Assembly (NCBI GenBank): GCA_963837345.1
Contig: CAWIMX010000001.1
Coordinates: forward strand, 558,001 to 622,000
Source: CAWIMX01 sp963837345
GTDB taxonomy: Bacteria > Acidobacteriota > Vicinamibacteria > Vicinamibacterales > CAVVIG01
Direction of reading: 5' to 3'
DNA: 64,000 nt
Part shown: positions 17,536 through 26,482 of the stretch, one piece after another
How the letters are laid out: each line of letters opens with the position of its first letter
Numbering within the stretch: the stretch's first letter is position 1
The notes under the pieces: model-generated
Seen by the model: the letters and a program-made list of their open reading frames with translations, nothing else
What the model was told of the DNA's origin: nothing
The model's database searches: none
Position numbers and translations under genes: made by a program

Positions 17536-18448
17536 ATGGCCCTCCTGGGGTTACGATGCTGTGTCTTGGCTACCCGCGGCCCGACTGACGTCGACACGAA
17601 GTCACCGCCCTTCGATCGGCTCAAGAGCCTTCGACGGCTGGGACCCGACCGCGGAGGCCGCGACTCTGGCGAGCACGCCCGCCACCACCTGCTTGTGGGC
17701 TACGACCCGCGCAGCCGGGCGAACGTGCTGATCAAGTTGACCAGCAAGCCGGGGCTCGTGTATCAGCAGAATCTGACGAACGAAATTGCGTGCCTCTCCA
17801 CGATCAACCGGGAACACCCTGAGTCGCGGTACTTTCCGCTCGTCCTGGAGCACGGAGCGCTGCCCGACAGCCGGATCTACCTCGTCACCACGTTGTTCGA
17901 CGAGCTGCCCCTGGCCACATCGATCGGCACCGACCCCGTGGCCGCCCGGACGCTCGCCCACGTGCGAACCGCGTTGGAGATCGCAAAGGCGCTGGAGACG
18001 CTGCATCGCCTGGACATCTTCCATGTCGACCTGAACCCGATGAACGTCCTGTCGCGGATCGAGAGGGGCGCGCCCGTCATCAGGATCGTCGATTTCGAAT
18101 CCTCGGTACGAGCGGGCCCGGCATTCTGCCGGTGTCTTCTACAGCCCGCCCACCACGCCCGGCTTTACCGCGCCTGAGGTGGCCCGGCAGGCGCCGGACG
18201 CGCGAGCGGATGTGTTTTCACTGGGCGCGATCCTCTACACGATGATGGCCGGCTATCAGTGGACGTGGAAAGGAGACGTCAGCGTGGGTCTCGCAGCGGA
18301 TCGCAGCGTCGAGCCGGAGCTCGCGGACCTCCTCCGCGTGGCGGTCGATCCTGATCCCGACCGGCGGTATCACGCAGTCGGGGATTTTCGCGCGGCGCTG
18401 GTGGCCTATCTCGAAGGCGTCTGGCCGGGAAGATCCGCTCACCACTGA
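17536..18448 (+). pseudogene. Ser/Thr protein kinase-like gene, frameshifted
   Basis: The N-lobe contains RANVLIKLT (candidate ATP Lys) and NEIACLSTI (helix C Glu). The catalytic loop is HVDLNPMNVLS, and the metal motif is DFE (IVDFESS) rather than DFG. Right after it the frame breaks. Removing one G of the GG at 18105-18106 continues as YERARHSAGVFYSPPTTPG, then FTAPEVARQ (APE motif) and DVFSLGAILYTMMAGY. The restored protein would be about 303 residues, a bare kinase domain without a membrane span. The 3' end overlaps the convergent DoxX-like gene by 10 nt. The glycine-rich loop is poorly conserved, so activity is doubtful even if the break is an artefact. Confidence 0.7.
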
Positions 18449-18822
18449 CGGCCAGGCTCCCCGGGGGCGGCGCGGTGAAGCGCCGCGAGACCGAACCAGA
18501 CCTGGATCGCTGTGTAGAGCAGCGCCGGGAGTGCCGCCCCGGGCGAGTGGATCCGCAAGTGAGAGGCGGCCGCCGCGAGCGTAGTCACGCTGAGCGCTGC
18601 GGCCGCCCATGGTGCCAAGGGACGCACGAGCACCCCGATCGAGCAGGCGAGTTGAATCGCACACGTCAGATAGATGAGCGCGGGTGGATAGCCGAACCGC
18701 ACCGACAGCGTGTGGCTGCGGTACTCGAGGACTGCCATCAGCGGCGCGCCCACCGCGTAGGAAACCGCGAGCGCGAGGGCGATCGTCCGCAGTCGACGCG
18801 GTCCGGCGAGAGCCCTGTTCAA
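18439..18822 (-). CDS. DoxX-like small membrane protein
   Basis: 127 residues with four predicted helices (IALALAVSYAVGAPLMAVL, ALIYLTCAIQLACSIGVLV, AAAALSVTTLAAAAS, PALLYTAIQVWFGLAAL), consistent with DoxX/DUF4345-type proteins. Translation probably starts at TTG 18822, whose last bases overlap the TGA of the ScyD-like gene (TTGA), implying coupling. Its function is unknown; family members are linked to redox or quinone chemistry. Confidence 0.65.
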   Translation of the reverse strand: MNRALAGPRRLRTIALALAVSYAVGAPLMAVLEYRSHTLSVRFGYPPALIYLTCAIQLACSIGVLVRPLAPWAAAALSVTTLAAAASHLRIHSPGAALPALLYTAIQVWFGLAALHRAAPGEPGRQW

Positions 18823-19890
18823 GGGAGCGTCATCACCGCGGCGGCTCCCGGAACGAGCGCGCTCGTCACCACGTTCACATGGCCACGATAATCGACCGTC
18901 GCCGCCATGGGCATCGGAAGTCCAGCGGCTTCGACACCGCAGATCCACGCACCGGTCCGCGGCTGCCACCTGCACCTGTTCACGGTCCCGCCGCGCGCGG
19001 TTCCGGTCACCTCGACCGCATACCAGCTCGCCTCGTCGAGCTCGACGACGTGCAACGCTCTGTCCCAGCCAAACGTCAGGTCCACGATCGACGTGAACCC
19101 GTCGGCAATCGCCGTGCAGTCCGGACTCGCTCCGCACCGGGCATGACGGGTTCCCGGCTTGACGCGCCAGAATCCGCGACTTGCCGGTCGGCGCGGGAAA
19201 GCCTTTCAGCTCCCCGACGTAGTAGGCGCCGTCGGGCCCCACGGCGACGCTGGTCGGGACGGCCTGCGCGGGAATCATGGCGGGCAGATGGCAGATGTCG
19301 GCCGGCCCGACCGGGCAGCCCGACAGCTGCTTCACGTTCTCGGTGGAGACGAGCTCGTCCGGAAACGTGGCGACCCAGTCGACAGCGCCCTTCCGATTCA
19401 CTATCAACAGGGCGTTTGCCGCAGCGTCGGCGACGAGAGCCGAGCCATTCCACAACGCAGCCACGTCGAAGGGATTTGACTCGATCACGCCTCCGTCGGG
19501 GTTGACCACCGCCTCGAATGCCCCGAGATCCGCCACCGGCGTCACCGTGCCGCGCGCGACCTTGAACAACTTCATCGAGAGCGGCGTCACCTGGGACGGG
19601 TCTGTCGATCCACCGGTCACGGCCAGAAGGCCAAACCGCGTCGGCGTCACGTCGGTGACGCCCGGCAGGGCCGCGATGAGCGTCCCTCGGTGGCGCCGAA
19701 GCCGCACGATGCCGGCGCCCGCGTCGGCGACGAGAAGGCTGCCGTCGAACGCCGTGTCGATCCCGAAGACGGGCGTCGCAAAAGAATAGTTGGCCGCGTT
19801 CGACTCGTGAGCCGCGACCGGGACAAATGTCCCCACCGCCGTCAGAGCCAGGAGACCGACGGCCGCCACCCATCGTTTTCGAAGAAGCAC
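18819..19890 (-). pseudogene. ScyD/ScyE-family secreted beta-propeller, frameshifted
   Basis: GTG 19890 follows a perfect AGGAGG by 6 nt and opens a signal peptide (VGLLALTAVGTFVPVAAH). Propeller repeats follow: DTAFDGSLLVADAGAGIVRL, DVAALWNGSALVADAAANAL and TSVAVGPDGAYYVGELKGFP. The frame breaks near 19167; removing one base of the CC at 19167-19168 restores RILRVKPGTRHARCG, then SPDCTAIADGFTSIVDLTFG and a normal ending at the TGA at 18819. The restored length is about 356 residues. ScyD/ScyE proteins are named from the scytonemin cluster, but elsewhere they are uncharacterised secreted propellers. It is coupled to the DoxX-like gene. Confidence 0.75.
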
Positions 19891-20030
19891 AGCGCACCTC
19901 CTATTGTGCGGATTGTGCAGCCGCGATCGGCGGCCCCGCATCGCAGATCTCCGGGATTTATCGGCTCGCCGGCCGTCCCATGATCCTGGGACCGGCAGCC
20001 GAGTCAGGGCGGAAGGGCGCGCGCTTGACG

Positions 20031-21068
20031 CTATCGAGCCAGGCCGTGCCGAAAGGCGAACGCGACGGCGTCGGCGCGGTTGGCCGTACCCGTTTTCGTG
20101 TAGATGTGGGTCAGGTGACGCGTGACGGTGTTCACGCTGATGGCCAGTTGGTGCGCGACGTCCGCATTGCTGCGGCCGGACGCAATCAGTCGCAGCACGT
20201 CCCGTTCGCGCGGCGTCAGCACACCGAACGTGGGCGCGACGTCGGCGGGCGACCGTCCGGCGAGGAACCGCTCGATCGCCCGGACCGCGACGGCGTCGGG
20301 CATGCCGGATTCGCCGTCGACGCCGAGCAGCTGCGCACCGGGGATGCCGGTTGCCAGCTCACGGTTTCGCTCGGCGGTGACCAGCGCGTTGCGCCGATCG
20401 AAGAGCACCAGCGTCGGGGCCTGTATCCGCAACAACAGAGCCGACGCGTCCCAGCCGGATCGAGCCTTCAGCAGGGCCTGGAGCGCCTCCCAGTTCGTGG
20501 CGGTTCGGATCACGGCGGCCCATTGACGGGCCGCACTCGCGTCCTGCCAGCCCAACGCCGCCTGTGACAGCGATTCGGTGAACAGCTCCCAGTCCGTGCC
20601 GGCGATGGCGAAGAGCGAGCGCAGCCGCGGGGCCTGCCCGTGATCGGGGCGGGCAAAACCGTTGAACAGGATCAGATGGGACACGCGGTCGGGGTGCCGC
20701 GCGGCGTACGCGATGGCCGGCAGCGCGCCGCTGATCCGGCCGCAGAGGGCGAAGGTCTGGAGGTCGACGGCAGCTGCGACCGCCTCGATGTCGCGGACCA
20801 GTGCGTCCAGAGAGTAGTCGGAGCACTCGCCCGCGCTGGCTCCTGATCCGCGGTTGTCGTATCGGACGACCGTGCGGAACCGCGAAAGATTTTCGTACCA
20901 GCGCCGGACGGCGTCGATCTCCCATTCGAACAGGAGGTGGCTCATCTGGATGTGCGGCACCTCGAGCAGCGGCGGGCCGCCGCCAATGACCCAATAGGCG
21001 AGGTCGAAGCCGTCTGCGGTCTTCGCGTACTTGAGCAACGGAGGATCTGAGGGGCGGCTGCTGCTCAA
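20031..21068 (-). CDS. Alpha/beta-hydrolase domain fused to LuxR-type DNA-binding domain
   Basis: About 345 residues. Residues 10-265 form an alpha/beta-hydrolase fold (YAKTADGFDLAYWVIGGGPP, VVRYDNRGSGAS), and 285-345 form a LuxR helix-turn-helix (GVLTPRERDVLRLIASGRSN, then VNTVTRHLTHIYTKTG). The nucleophile elbow reads CGRISGA where GxSxG is expected, placing isoleucine at the nucleophile position. The domain therefore probably binds a ligand without hydrolysing it. The start is uncertain: TTG 21068, 13 nt after the preceding stop and behind GAGGGG, fits best; ATG 21116 would overlap that gene. It is the last gene of a cupin, phosphatase-like, regulator operon. Confidence 0.85.
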   Translation of the reverse strand: MSSSRPSDPPLLKYAKTADGFDLAYWVIGGGPPLLEVPHIQMSHLLFEWEIDAVRRWYENLSRFRTVVRYDNRGSGASAGECSDYSLDALVRDIEAVAAAVDLQTFALCGRISGALPAIAYAARHPDRVSHLILFNGFARPDHGQAPRLRSLFAIAGTDWELFTESLSQAALGWQDASAARQWAAVIRTATNWEALQALLKARSGWDASALLLRIQAPTLVLFDRRNALVTAERNRELATGIPGAQLLGVDGESGMPDAVAVRAIERFLAGRSPADVAPTFGVLTPRERDVLRLIASGRSNADVAHQLAISVNTVTRHLTHIYTKTGTANRADAVAFAFRHGLAR

Positions 21069-21081
21069 GTGGGAGGACCCC

Positions 21082-21708
21082 TCAATCCTTCGGGTGTGCC
21101 ATCTCCGGCACCGCATGCCCGAGAAACCCTTCGAGTGGCTGAGGGCCGTTGGTCATCCGCATGTCGTCCATCAGGTTGATCTGGCGCGCGTGCGCGAGCG
21201 CCGCCGCCACCGGGATGCCCCGCTCGCGAATCAGGTAGGCGGCCCAGAGATGGCTGGCGCGCCACGCAATCGTGCAGTGCAGCAGCACCTTGCCGTCCGC
21301 CGAAGCCATCGCCGCCGCGAAGGCGTCGAGCTCTTTCGGTCCGTAGGGATTCTCCGGCGTCCCGCGCATCGGGATGTGGACGTATCGGATGCCGAGCTTC
21401 CTGGCGAGCGCCGCCTCGTCGAAGCCGACGCGGGCCATCTCCTCCGGCATCCGCAGGTTCACGATCGTCGTCACGCCCTGCGCGCGCAGTTCGCGAATGG
21501 CCGTTTCCGTCGGCTGACCGCCGATGAACATGTCGTCGCCCACCCGGACGAACTTCGCCTGGAACAGCCCTTCCGTGTCGAGCGCGACTGGATCGGGCAC
21601 CGGCCCCGAGTGGCCGGTGCCCACGATGCGCTGAGCGGCTGCTGGCAAAGTCCCGAAGGCGAGCAACGCGATGACGGCGACGAATCCGAGACGCGATGGA
21701 TTACCCAT
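21082..21708 (-). CDS. Secreted phosphatase-like protein (BLH/DUF442, tyrosine-phosphatase fold)
   Basis: A 208-residue exported protein. ATG 21708 is preferred to the in-frame ATG at 21732 because AGGGAA is spaced well before it. After the signal peptide (ALLAFGTLPAAAQ) come DDMFIGGQPTETAIRELRAQ and TTIVNLRMPEEM. The P-loop LLHCTIAWRASHLWAAYL has Arg five residues after Cys, the spacing of the beta-lactamase-hydrolase-like/DUF442 family rather than the CX5R of typical phosphatases. That family has been linked to sulfide/persulfide metabolism as well as phosphatase activity, so the reaction is open. It lies 28 nt after the cupin gene, in one operon with it. Confidence 0.8.
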   Translation of the reverse strand: MGNPSRLGFVAVIALLAFGTLPAAAQRIVGTGHSGPVPDPVALDTEGLFQAKFVRVGDDMFIGGQPTETAIRELRAQGVTTIVNLRMPEEMARVGFDEAALARKLGIRYVHIPMRGTPENPYGPKELDAFAAAMASADGKVLLHCTIAWRASHLWAAYLIRERGIPVAAALAHARQINLMDDMRMTNGPQPLEGFLGHAVPEMAHPKD

Positions 21709-21736
21709 GCTGTTCCCTGCCTGCCTGCTCACGGAC

Positions 21737-22393
21737 CTACTGCTTGATGGCCGGGCTCGTCCAACCCGCCGTCAGGATGCCCGGCGAGGGCCGGAAGCTC
21801 AGGTAATCCACGTGGTCCGGAATGTCCGTCCACCCGTGGGGCACGCCCGCCGGGATGATGATGATGTCGCCGGCGTTCACGACCTTCTTGGTGATGTCGC
21901 CGTACGTCATCCCGCTGCAGGTCGGGCCGTTCAGATCCGCAGACAGTCCGCGCCGGCCGTTGACGACGTAGCCGCCTGTCATGAGCAGGCCGCTGCCCGA
22001 CGTGATGAGGTAGCCCTCGGTCTGATTCTCGTGGAAGAACATCGAGGTCGTCCCGCCCGGAGGCAGGGTGTCCATGTGCACGCCGCACGGCTCGGGCGCC
22101 GGCGCCGCGCCGCGTCCCGCAGCCGCCCCGCGTCCGGCAGCCCCCGGCGCCGCGCCGCGAGCGGCAGCCGGCGCACCGGTCGGACCGCGATGGATGATGC
22201 CGACCGCGAAGTTCTCGTGGCCGATGTTCACCACCTTGATCGGGCGATCGGTCCCGGGCAGCTTGTTGACGGCGTCGATTTCCGCCTTGGTGATGTAGGT
22301 CGCCGAGTGCGGCGTGCCGACATCCTGCGTGAAGACCAGGGCCGAGCTCGAGACGACCGCTACGGCCAACGCTCCCAACAGCATCGTGCGCAT
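21737..22393 (-). CDS. Secreted cupin-domain protein, paralogue of the 2504-3205 gene
   Basis: 218 residues. ATG 22393 follows AAGGAGG at good spacing and opens a signal peptide (MLLGALAVAVVSSSALVF). As in the paralogue there is SATYITKAEID, an Ala/Gly/Arg linker (AAARGAAPGAAGRGAAAGRG), and one cupin: motif 1 FFHENQTEGYLI, motif 2 IPAGVPHGWTDI, and DHVDYLSFRPS near the end. Two histidines and a glutamate are in place for a metal. As first gene of the operon it may share substrate or signal with the downstream phosphatase-like protein and LuxR-type regulator. Confidence 0.87.
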   Translation of the reverse strand: MRTMLLGALAVAVVSSSALVFTQDVGTPHSATYITKAEIDAVNKLPGTDRPIKVVNIGHENFAVGIIHRGPTGAPAAARGAAPGAAGRGAAAGRGAAPAPEPCGVHMDTLPPGGTTSMFFHENQTEGYLITSGSGLLMTGGYVVNGRRGLSADLNGPTCSGMTYGDITKKVVNAGDIIIIPAGVPHGWTDIPDHVDYLSFRPSPGILTAGWTSPAIKQ

Positions 22394-22448
22394 GCATCCT
22401 CCTTCAGGAAAGCCTCTAGTGTAGACCGACCCCCGGGGTTCTCCCCCA

Positions 22449-23264
22449 TCAAGCCGCGTGACGAGCCAGGAACGCGGCCAGGCGCCGGGCCATGCCGGAC
22501 GGGTGTTCGACGTACAGAAGGTGCGTCGCGTTCGGCAGCACGAACGGTTCGACGTCGGGCAGCCAGTCGAGCAGCAGTTGGTGTCGCTCGCCCCAGATCG
22601 GATCCAGCTCCAGGCTCCGCGCCCCCACGACCGCGAGCACGGGTGCGCCGATCCGCCTGGCGTCTTCCCGCGCGAACGACCACTGTTGCAGTGCTGGCAG
22701 TTCCTGTTCGAAGAAAGTCGACGCGTCAGCGACGTGCTGGTCGAACGCGCCCGGAAGCGTCCGATCCAGCACCGCACGGTAACCGGGTCCGCAGGTCCCT
22801 CGCAGGAAGGTGTCCACGGCCGCGGCGTTGTCGCCCGAGCGGTACAGCTCGACGGCCGTCCGCACGAATGCTCTCGATTTCGTCACGCTTGGCACCGACA
22901 TGAGCGCGGGTTCGAGGAGCGCCAGCGACCGCACAACTTCTGGAGCATCGACGGCCAGCTGCAGCGCGAGGTTCGCGCCCGACGAGTGACTGACGATGTG
23001 TGCCCAGGCGATGCCGAGGTGGTGCATCAGGAGGCGCACGTGCGCGGCCTGCCGGACCATGGTGACGGGGCCAGCCATGCGGCTGCTGCCGCGACAGCCC
23101 GCCCGATGATAGTGCACCAGGCGATACCGGCGCGCGAGCACCGGCTCTCGCAGGAGGGGGGTGAACCAGTCGGCGAAGATACCGGGATGAATGAACAGCA
23201 CCGGCTCGCCGTTTCCCAGAACCTGGTACTCGAGTTCGACGCCGTCGAGCAGGGCACGGTCCAT
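22449..23264 (-). CDS. Alpha/beta hydrolase
   Basis: A 271-residue cytosolic enzyme without a signal peptide. ATG 23264 is preceded by CAGGAA and matches the fold's first strand (LDGVELEYQVLGNGEPVLFI). HPGIFADWF is the oxyanion loop, IVSHSSGANLALQLA holds the nucleophile serine (S-x-S-x-G), and the late ATHLLYVEHP supplies the histidine. Such proteins are commonly esterases, epoxide hydrolases or haloperoxidase-like enzymes. The upstream gene on the other strand is divergent. Confidence 0.85.
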   Translation of the reverse strand: MDRALLDGVELEYQVLGNGEPVLFIHPGIFADWFTPLLREPVLARRYRLVHYHRAGCRGSSRMAGPVTMVRQAAHVRLLMHHLGIAWAHIVSHSSGANLALQLAVDAPEVVRSLALLEPALMSVPSVTKSRAFVRTAVELYRSGDNAAAVDTFLRGTCGPGYRAVLDRTLPGAFDQHVADASTFFEQELPALQQWSFAREDARRIGAPVLAVVGARSLELDPIWGERHQLLLDWLPDVEPFVLPNATHLLYVEHPSGMARRLAAFLARHAA

Positions 23265-23429
23265 TTCCTGAAACCGCCTCCACTGCGCTGATCCACCGTC
23301 GGCGGTCAACGCTCGACCTGTTCGAGCCGTTCGCCCGGGACATGATCGCACAGGACGGCGTCGACGCCGGGGTCTGATCGTCACGAAAGCACCCCGTCGC
23401 GCCGGGCACCTCGACTCGCACGCGGTGAG

Positions 23430-23435
23430 TACAAT
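23430..23435 (+). promoter_or_regulatory. -10 box of a probably leaderless promoter for the PPIase gene
   Basis: TACAAT at 23430-23435 ends 6 nt before ATG 23442, and there is no ribosome site between. No good -35 hexamer is visible at 16-18 nt. The spacing suggests that transcription begins at or next to the start codon. Confidence 0.45.
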
Positions 23436-23441
23436 GACCCG

Positions 23442-24494
23442 ATGCGAATTGCCGATTGCGCTCCATTCCCGGTCGTTCTCGCGTTGGCCGCCCTGGCCGG
23501 CGGATGCCGGTCCCACCCCACGCCGCCGCCCGTCGCCCCGGACGTCTGGGCCGTCGTCGACGGTCGTGAGATCCATCGGGAGGAGGTCGAAAAGGCCTAC
23601 CGCAGAACGATGCAGCCCGGCGCCGTCACCTCGGAAGACGAAGCGACCGTTGCCAAGCTGAACCTGCTCGACCAGCTGATCTCTCAGGACATCATGCTGG
23701 CCAGGGCAACCGAGCTGCAAATCGTCCTGCCGGAATCGGAGCTCGACGCCGCGTTCAATGACGAGAAGAAGGACATTCCCGACGAGGCCTTCAACCAGGA
23801 GCTGGCATCGCGCCACCTGACGGCGGCGGACATGCGTGAAGCGCTGCGTCGGGATCTCATCGCCCGGAAGGTGATCGAGCGCGACGTGTCGTCGAAGGTC
23901 ACGGTCACCGACCAGGAGATCAGCGACTTCTTCCAGGCGAACAAGGCGCAGTTCAACCTCCCCGAGGACGCGTTCCACCTCGCGCAGATCGTCGTGACGT
24001 CGGTCAGGGACCAGGGCTTGAACAACCGCACCGGCGACGACGCGACAACGGTCCAGGCGGCGGCGGCGAAGGTGCAGATGCTGATGGATCGCCTGAAGTC
24101 GGGCGCCCCGTTCAGCGAGCTGGCGATGGACTATTCAGAGGATCCACAGTCGGCGCCGCGAGGCGGCGATGTCGGGCTGGTGTCGGTCTCGGCGCTCGGC
24201 CAGGCGCCGCGAGAGCTGCGTGACGCCGTCATGCGGTTGCAGCCCGGCAGCGTGACCGTCGTGAGCATGGAAGGCGGGCACACGATCGTGGCGTTGGTGG
24301 CGAAGCAGGCGGCGGGCCAGCGCGATCTCAGCATGCCCGACGTGCGCGACGGCATCGCAGCCACGCTGCGGGACCAGCGCGAACAGCTGCTCCAGGCGGC
24401 CTACCTCGAGATGATGCGGAACCAGGCCACCGTGGTGAACCACGAGGTCCGGCGGCTGGTCGAGTCGCAGGGAAAGCTGCCGCCGGCGCCCTGA
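23442..24494 (+). CDS. Lipoprotein peptidyl-prolyl isomerase (SurA/PpiC type)
   Basis: A 350-residue exported chaperone/isomerase for proteins in the periplasm. A lipobox (LALAALAGGC, cysteine 22) ends the signal peptide. Residues 35-160 form the SurA-like helical chaperone region (EVEKAYRRTMQPG, DQEISDFFQANKAQFN). The parvulin rotamase domain follows at about 175-290 with FHLAQIVVTS, GAPFSELAMDYSEDP, RGGDVGLVSVSALGQ and ELRDAVMRLQPG. The C-terminus is helical. A -10 box directly before the ATG suggests a leaderless mRNA. The gene converges on the NHL propeller with only 8 nt between stops. Confidence 0.9.
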   Translation: MRIADCAPFPVVLALAALAGGCRSHPTPPPVAPDVWAVVDGREIHREEVEKAYRRTMQPGAVTSEDEATVAKLNLLDQLISQDIMLARATELQIVLPESELDAAFNDEKKDIPDEAFNQELASRHLTAADMREALRRDLIARKVIERDVSSKVTVTDQEISDFFQANKAQFNLPEDAFHLAQIVVTSVRDQGLNNRTGDDATTVQAAAAKVQMLMDRLKSGAPFSELAMDYSEDPQSAPRGGDVGLVSVSALGQAPRELRDAVMRLQPGSVTVVSMEGGHTIVALVAKQAAGQRDLSMPDVRDGIAATLRDQREQLLQAAYLEMMRNQATVVNHEVRRLVESQGKLPPAP

Positions 24495-24502
24495 GCCGCC
24501 GC

Positions 24503-25453
24503 TCAGTTCTTGACGAGTTTCCGCACGTTGGCGCCGGTGACGAGGTCGCCGATCCTGCCGGGCAGCGTCTCTGCCAGGTAGATGGTGCCCGCCTTGTCCA
24601 CGGTGAGACCCTCGCCCAGCCCGAGCCCCTCGATGCGGGCCGTGATCGATCCGTCCCTGGCGCTGCCGATGAACACGCTCTTCTTGTCCTGCCAGTCGGT
24701 GACGTAGAGCGTGTCGTCCGGGGTGATGAAGAGTCCGCTCGCCTCGCCGAACTGCGTCCACTGGTCGAGAAACGCGCCATCCTGATCGAAGATCTGAATC
24801 CGCTTGTTCGATCGGTCGGCGACGAGCAGCCGGCCTCGCGAGTCGATGACGATCGAGTGCGGCAGGTTGAACTCGCCGGGGCCCGCGCCCTTCCGGCCCC
24901 AGGCCTTGATGAACGTGCCGTCGGGCGAGAACTTCACGATGCGGCTGTTCACGTGCCCATCGGCCACGAAGATGTCGCCGTTGGCGGCCACCGCCACGTC
25001 CGTGGGCCCATTGAACGTGTCGGGGCCGTCGCCCGACACGCCTTTGGTGCCGAGCGCCATGAGCACCTTGCTGCCGTCGGGCGTGAGTTTGTAAACCATC
25101 TGGCCGTTGCCGTCCGCGGCGCGGCCGTCCGTGATCCAGAGAAAGCCGTTGCGATCGAAGCGGATGCCGTGCGGCCACACGTACCGGCCGGCGCCCCATC
25201 TCTTGACGACTCTGCCGGCCTCATTGAGCTCGATCACGGGCGGCTCCCCGCGTCTGAACACGAAGATGGTGCCCGTGGCATCGATCGCGATGTTCGGCAC
25301 TTCACCCCAGCTCTCCCCGTCCGGCAGGCGTCCCCACCCCGGGACGGCTGTGTACCGCGCCTGGGCGAGTGATGGCCTGCCCGGAGAGAACGCCAGGAGA
25401 GCAATGGCGACCAGCGCGAGGAGCGGCGGGAGACGGCGCACCCTTGACCTCAT
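24503..25453 (-). CDS. Secreted NHL-repeat six-bladed beta-propeller
   Basis: A 316-residue exported protein. ATG 25453 follows AGGAG by 8 nt. Repeats include WPHGIRFDRNGFLWITDGRA, PTDVAVAANGDIFVADGHVN, PHSIVIDSRGRLLVADRSNK and SGLFITPDDTLYVTDWQDK. These are NHL blades, as in the lyase domain of peptidylglycine alpha-amidating enzymes, but no lyase evidence is present beyond the fold. It is the last gene of the four-gene operon starting at the M1 peptidase; the SGNH-hydrolase stop is 10 nt upstream. Confidence 0.87.
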   Translation of the reverse strand: MRSRVRRLPPLLALVAIALLAFSPGRPSLAQARYTAVPGWGRLPDGESWGEVPNIAIDATGTIFVFRRGEPPVIELNEAGRVVKRWGAGRYVWPHGIRFDRNGFLWITDGRAADGNGQMVYKLTPDGSKVLMALGTKGVSGDGPDTFNGPTDVAVAANGDIFVADGHVNSRIVKFSPDGTFIKAWGRKGAGPGEFNLPHSIVIDSRGRLLVADRSNKRIQIFDQDGAFLDQWTQFGEASGLFITPDDTLYVTDWQDKKSVFIGSARDGSITARIEGLGLGEGLTVDKAGTIYLAETLPGRIGDLVTGANVRKLVKN

Positions 25454-25463
25454 GTTGCGACTC

Positions 25464-26381
25464 CTATTGCGCGACGCAGGGGCTCGGGCGCTGCCGCCCC
25501 TCCTTGGGACTCGGCGTGACGGCGCCGATCGCCGCCAGTTCATCGAAAGCGATCTGCTGCAGCTTCCCCACGTCGGACGTTGACAGACCCAGCTCGAAGC
25601 CCGAGCACTCCGCCTCGCCGAGGGAGCGTGGATCGCGCCCGGTCACGCGGCCGAAGACCATCAGCGCCTCGAGGTAGTAGCCGAAGGTGCTGGCGTGGTA
25701 GTTGTCGTAGGTCCAGAGATCGATCTTGCCCGCGTCGATGCCGTCGTACGGGTTGGTGTCGGCCAGGCCCGTCTCCATGGCGCGGTTCCAGGCGTCACCC
25801 ACCGGCACCACCTCGGCGCCGGCCGCCGCGGCGGCCTTGTCGTACGCCGCGCGGACGTCCTTGCCCATTTTCTCGATCGGCTGTCCGGCCCAGGCGCCCT
25901 TCTCCGGATAGACCTGATCGGCGCGCGACCAGGTCGCCGTCAGATAGAGCTTCACGTTGGGGTTGTGCGCGCGCAGAAGGTCCTTCAGTGCCTTGGCCGT
26001 GGCGACGAGCTTGGCCGGATCGCGCGGCTTGTCCTGGTCGAGCGTGCTGTAGCCATGCGCCACGACGGTGTCCCAGCTTCGCCGGCCGATGACGTCGCGC
26101 TTGTTCTCGAGATGGAAATCGATCCCGACGCCGCCGCGCGTCTCGAGCGCGACGTCGTAGGCGAGGCCCGCCTGCTGGGTGAACGACTTGAAGAGCGCCG
26201 GCACGCCGCCGATGCTTTCGTCGTTCAGGTCGGTTACGGTGTGATTGCGGTAGTACCGAACGGCGGATCCGGAGCCGAAGGTGAAGCTGTTGCCGATGAA
26301 CAGCACGCTCCCTCCATCGGCGAGTCCCGTCGCACCCAGGGCGAAAATCAGGCTGGCGGCCAGCGGCGCAGTGACCTTCAT
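25464..26381 (-). CDS. Secreted SGNH/GDSL-type hydrolase
   Basis: A 305-residue exported esterase-like protein. ATG 26381 is preceded by AAAGGA and opens a signal peptide (APLAASLIFALGATGLADG). Block I is SVLFIGNSFTFGSG (nucleophile Ser). Later VVAHGYSTLDQ and LYLTATWSR match the internal strands, and LWTYDNYHASTFGYYL supplies the Asp-x-x-His dyad of block V. SGNH enzymes deacylate or deacetylate carbohydrates and lipids; the target here is unknown. It lies between the COG4324 peptidase and the NHL propeller on the same strand. Confidence 0.87.
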   Translation of the reverse strand: MKVTAPLAASLIFALGATGLADGGSVLFIGNSFTFGSGSAVRYYRNHTVTDLNDESIGGVPALFKSFTQQAGLAYDVALETRGGVGIDFHLENKRDVIGRRSWDTVVAHGYSTLDQDKPRDPAKLVATAKALKDLLRAHNPNVKLYLTATWSRADQVYPEKGAWAGQPIEKMGKDVRAAYDKAAAAAGAEVVPVGDAWNRAMETGLADTNPYDGIDAGKIDLWTYDNYHASTFGYYLEALMVFGRVTGRDPRSLGEAECSGFELGLSTSDVGKLQQIAFDELAAIGAVTPSPKEGRQRPSPCVAQ

Positions 26382-26482
26382 GATCGGAGTCCTTTCGCGG
26401 AGTTGAGGCGCCGTATCATCCCATGCCTCCCACCGCCTGCCAAGCTCGGAAGAGACGCCGCCACCTCTCGCCGCCTCGCCGT

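Noticed and set aside
17337..17588. Plus-strand 83-codon frame before the kinase
   Set aside because: No ribosome site or family match, and it overlaps the kinase N-terminus in another frame.
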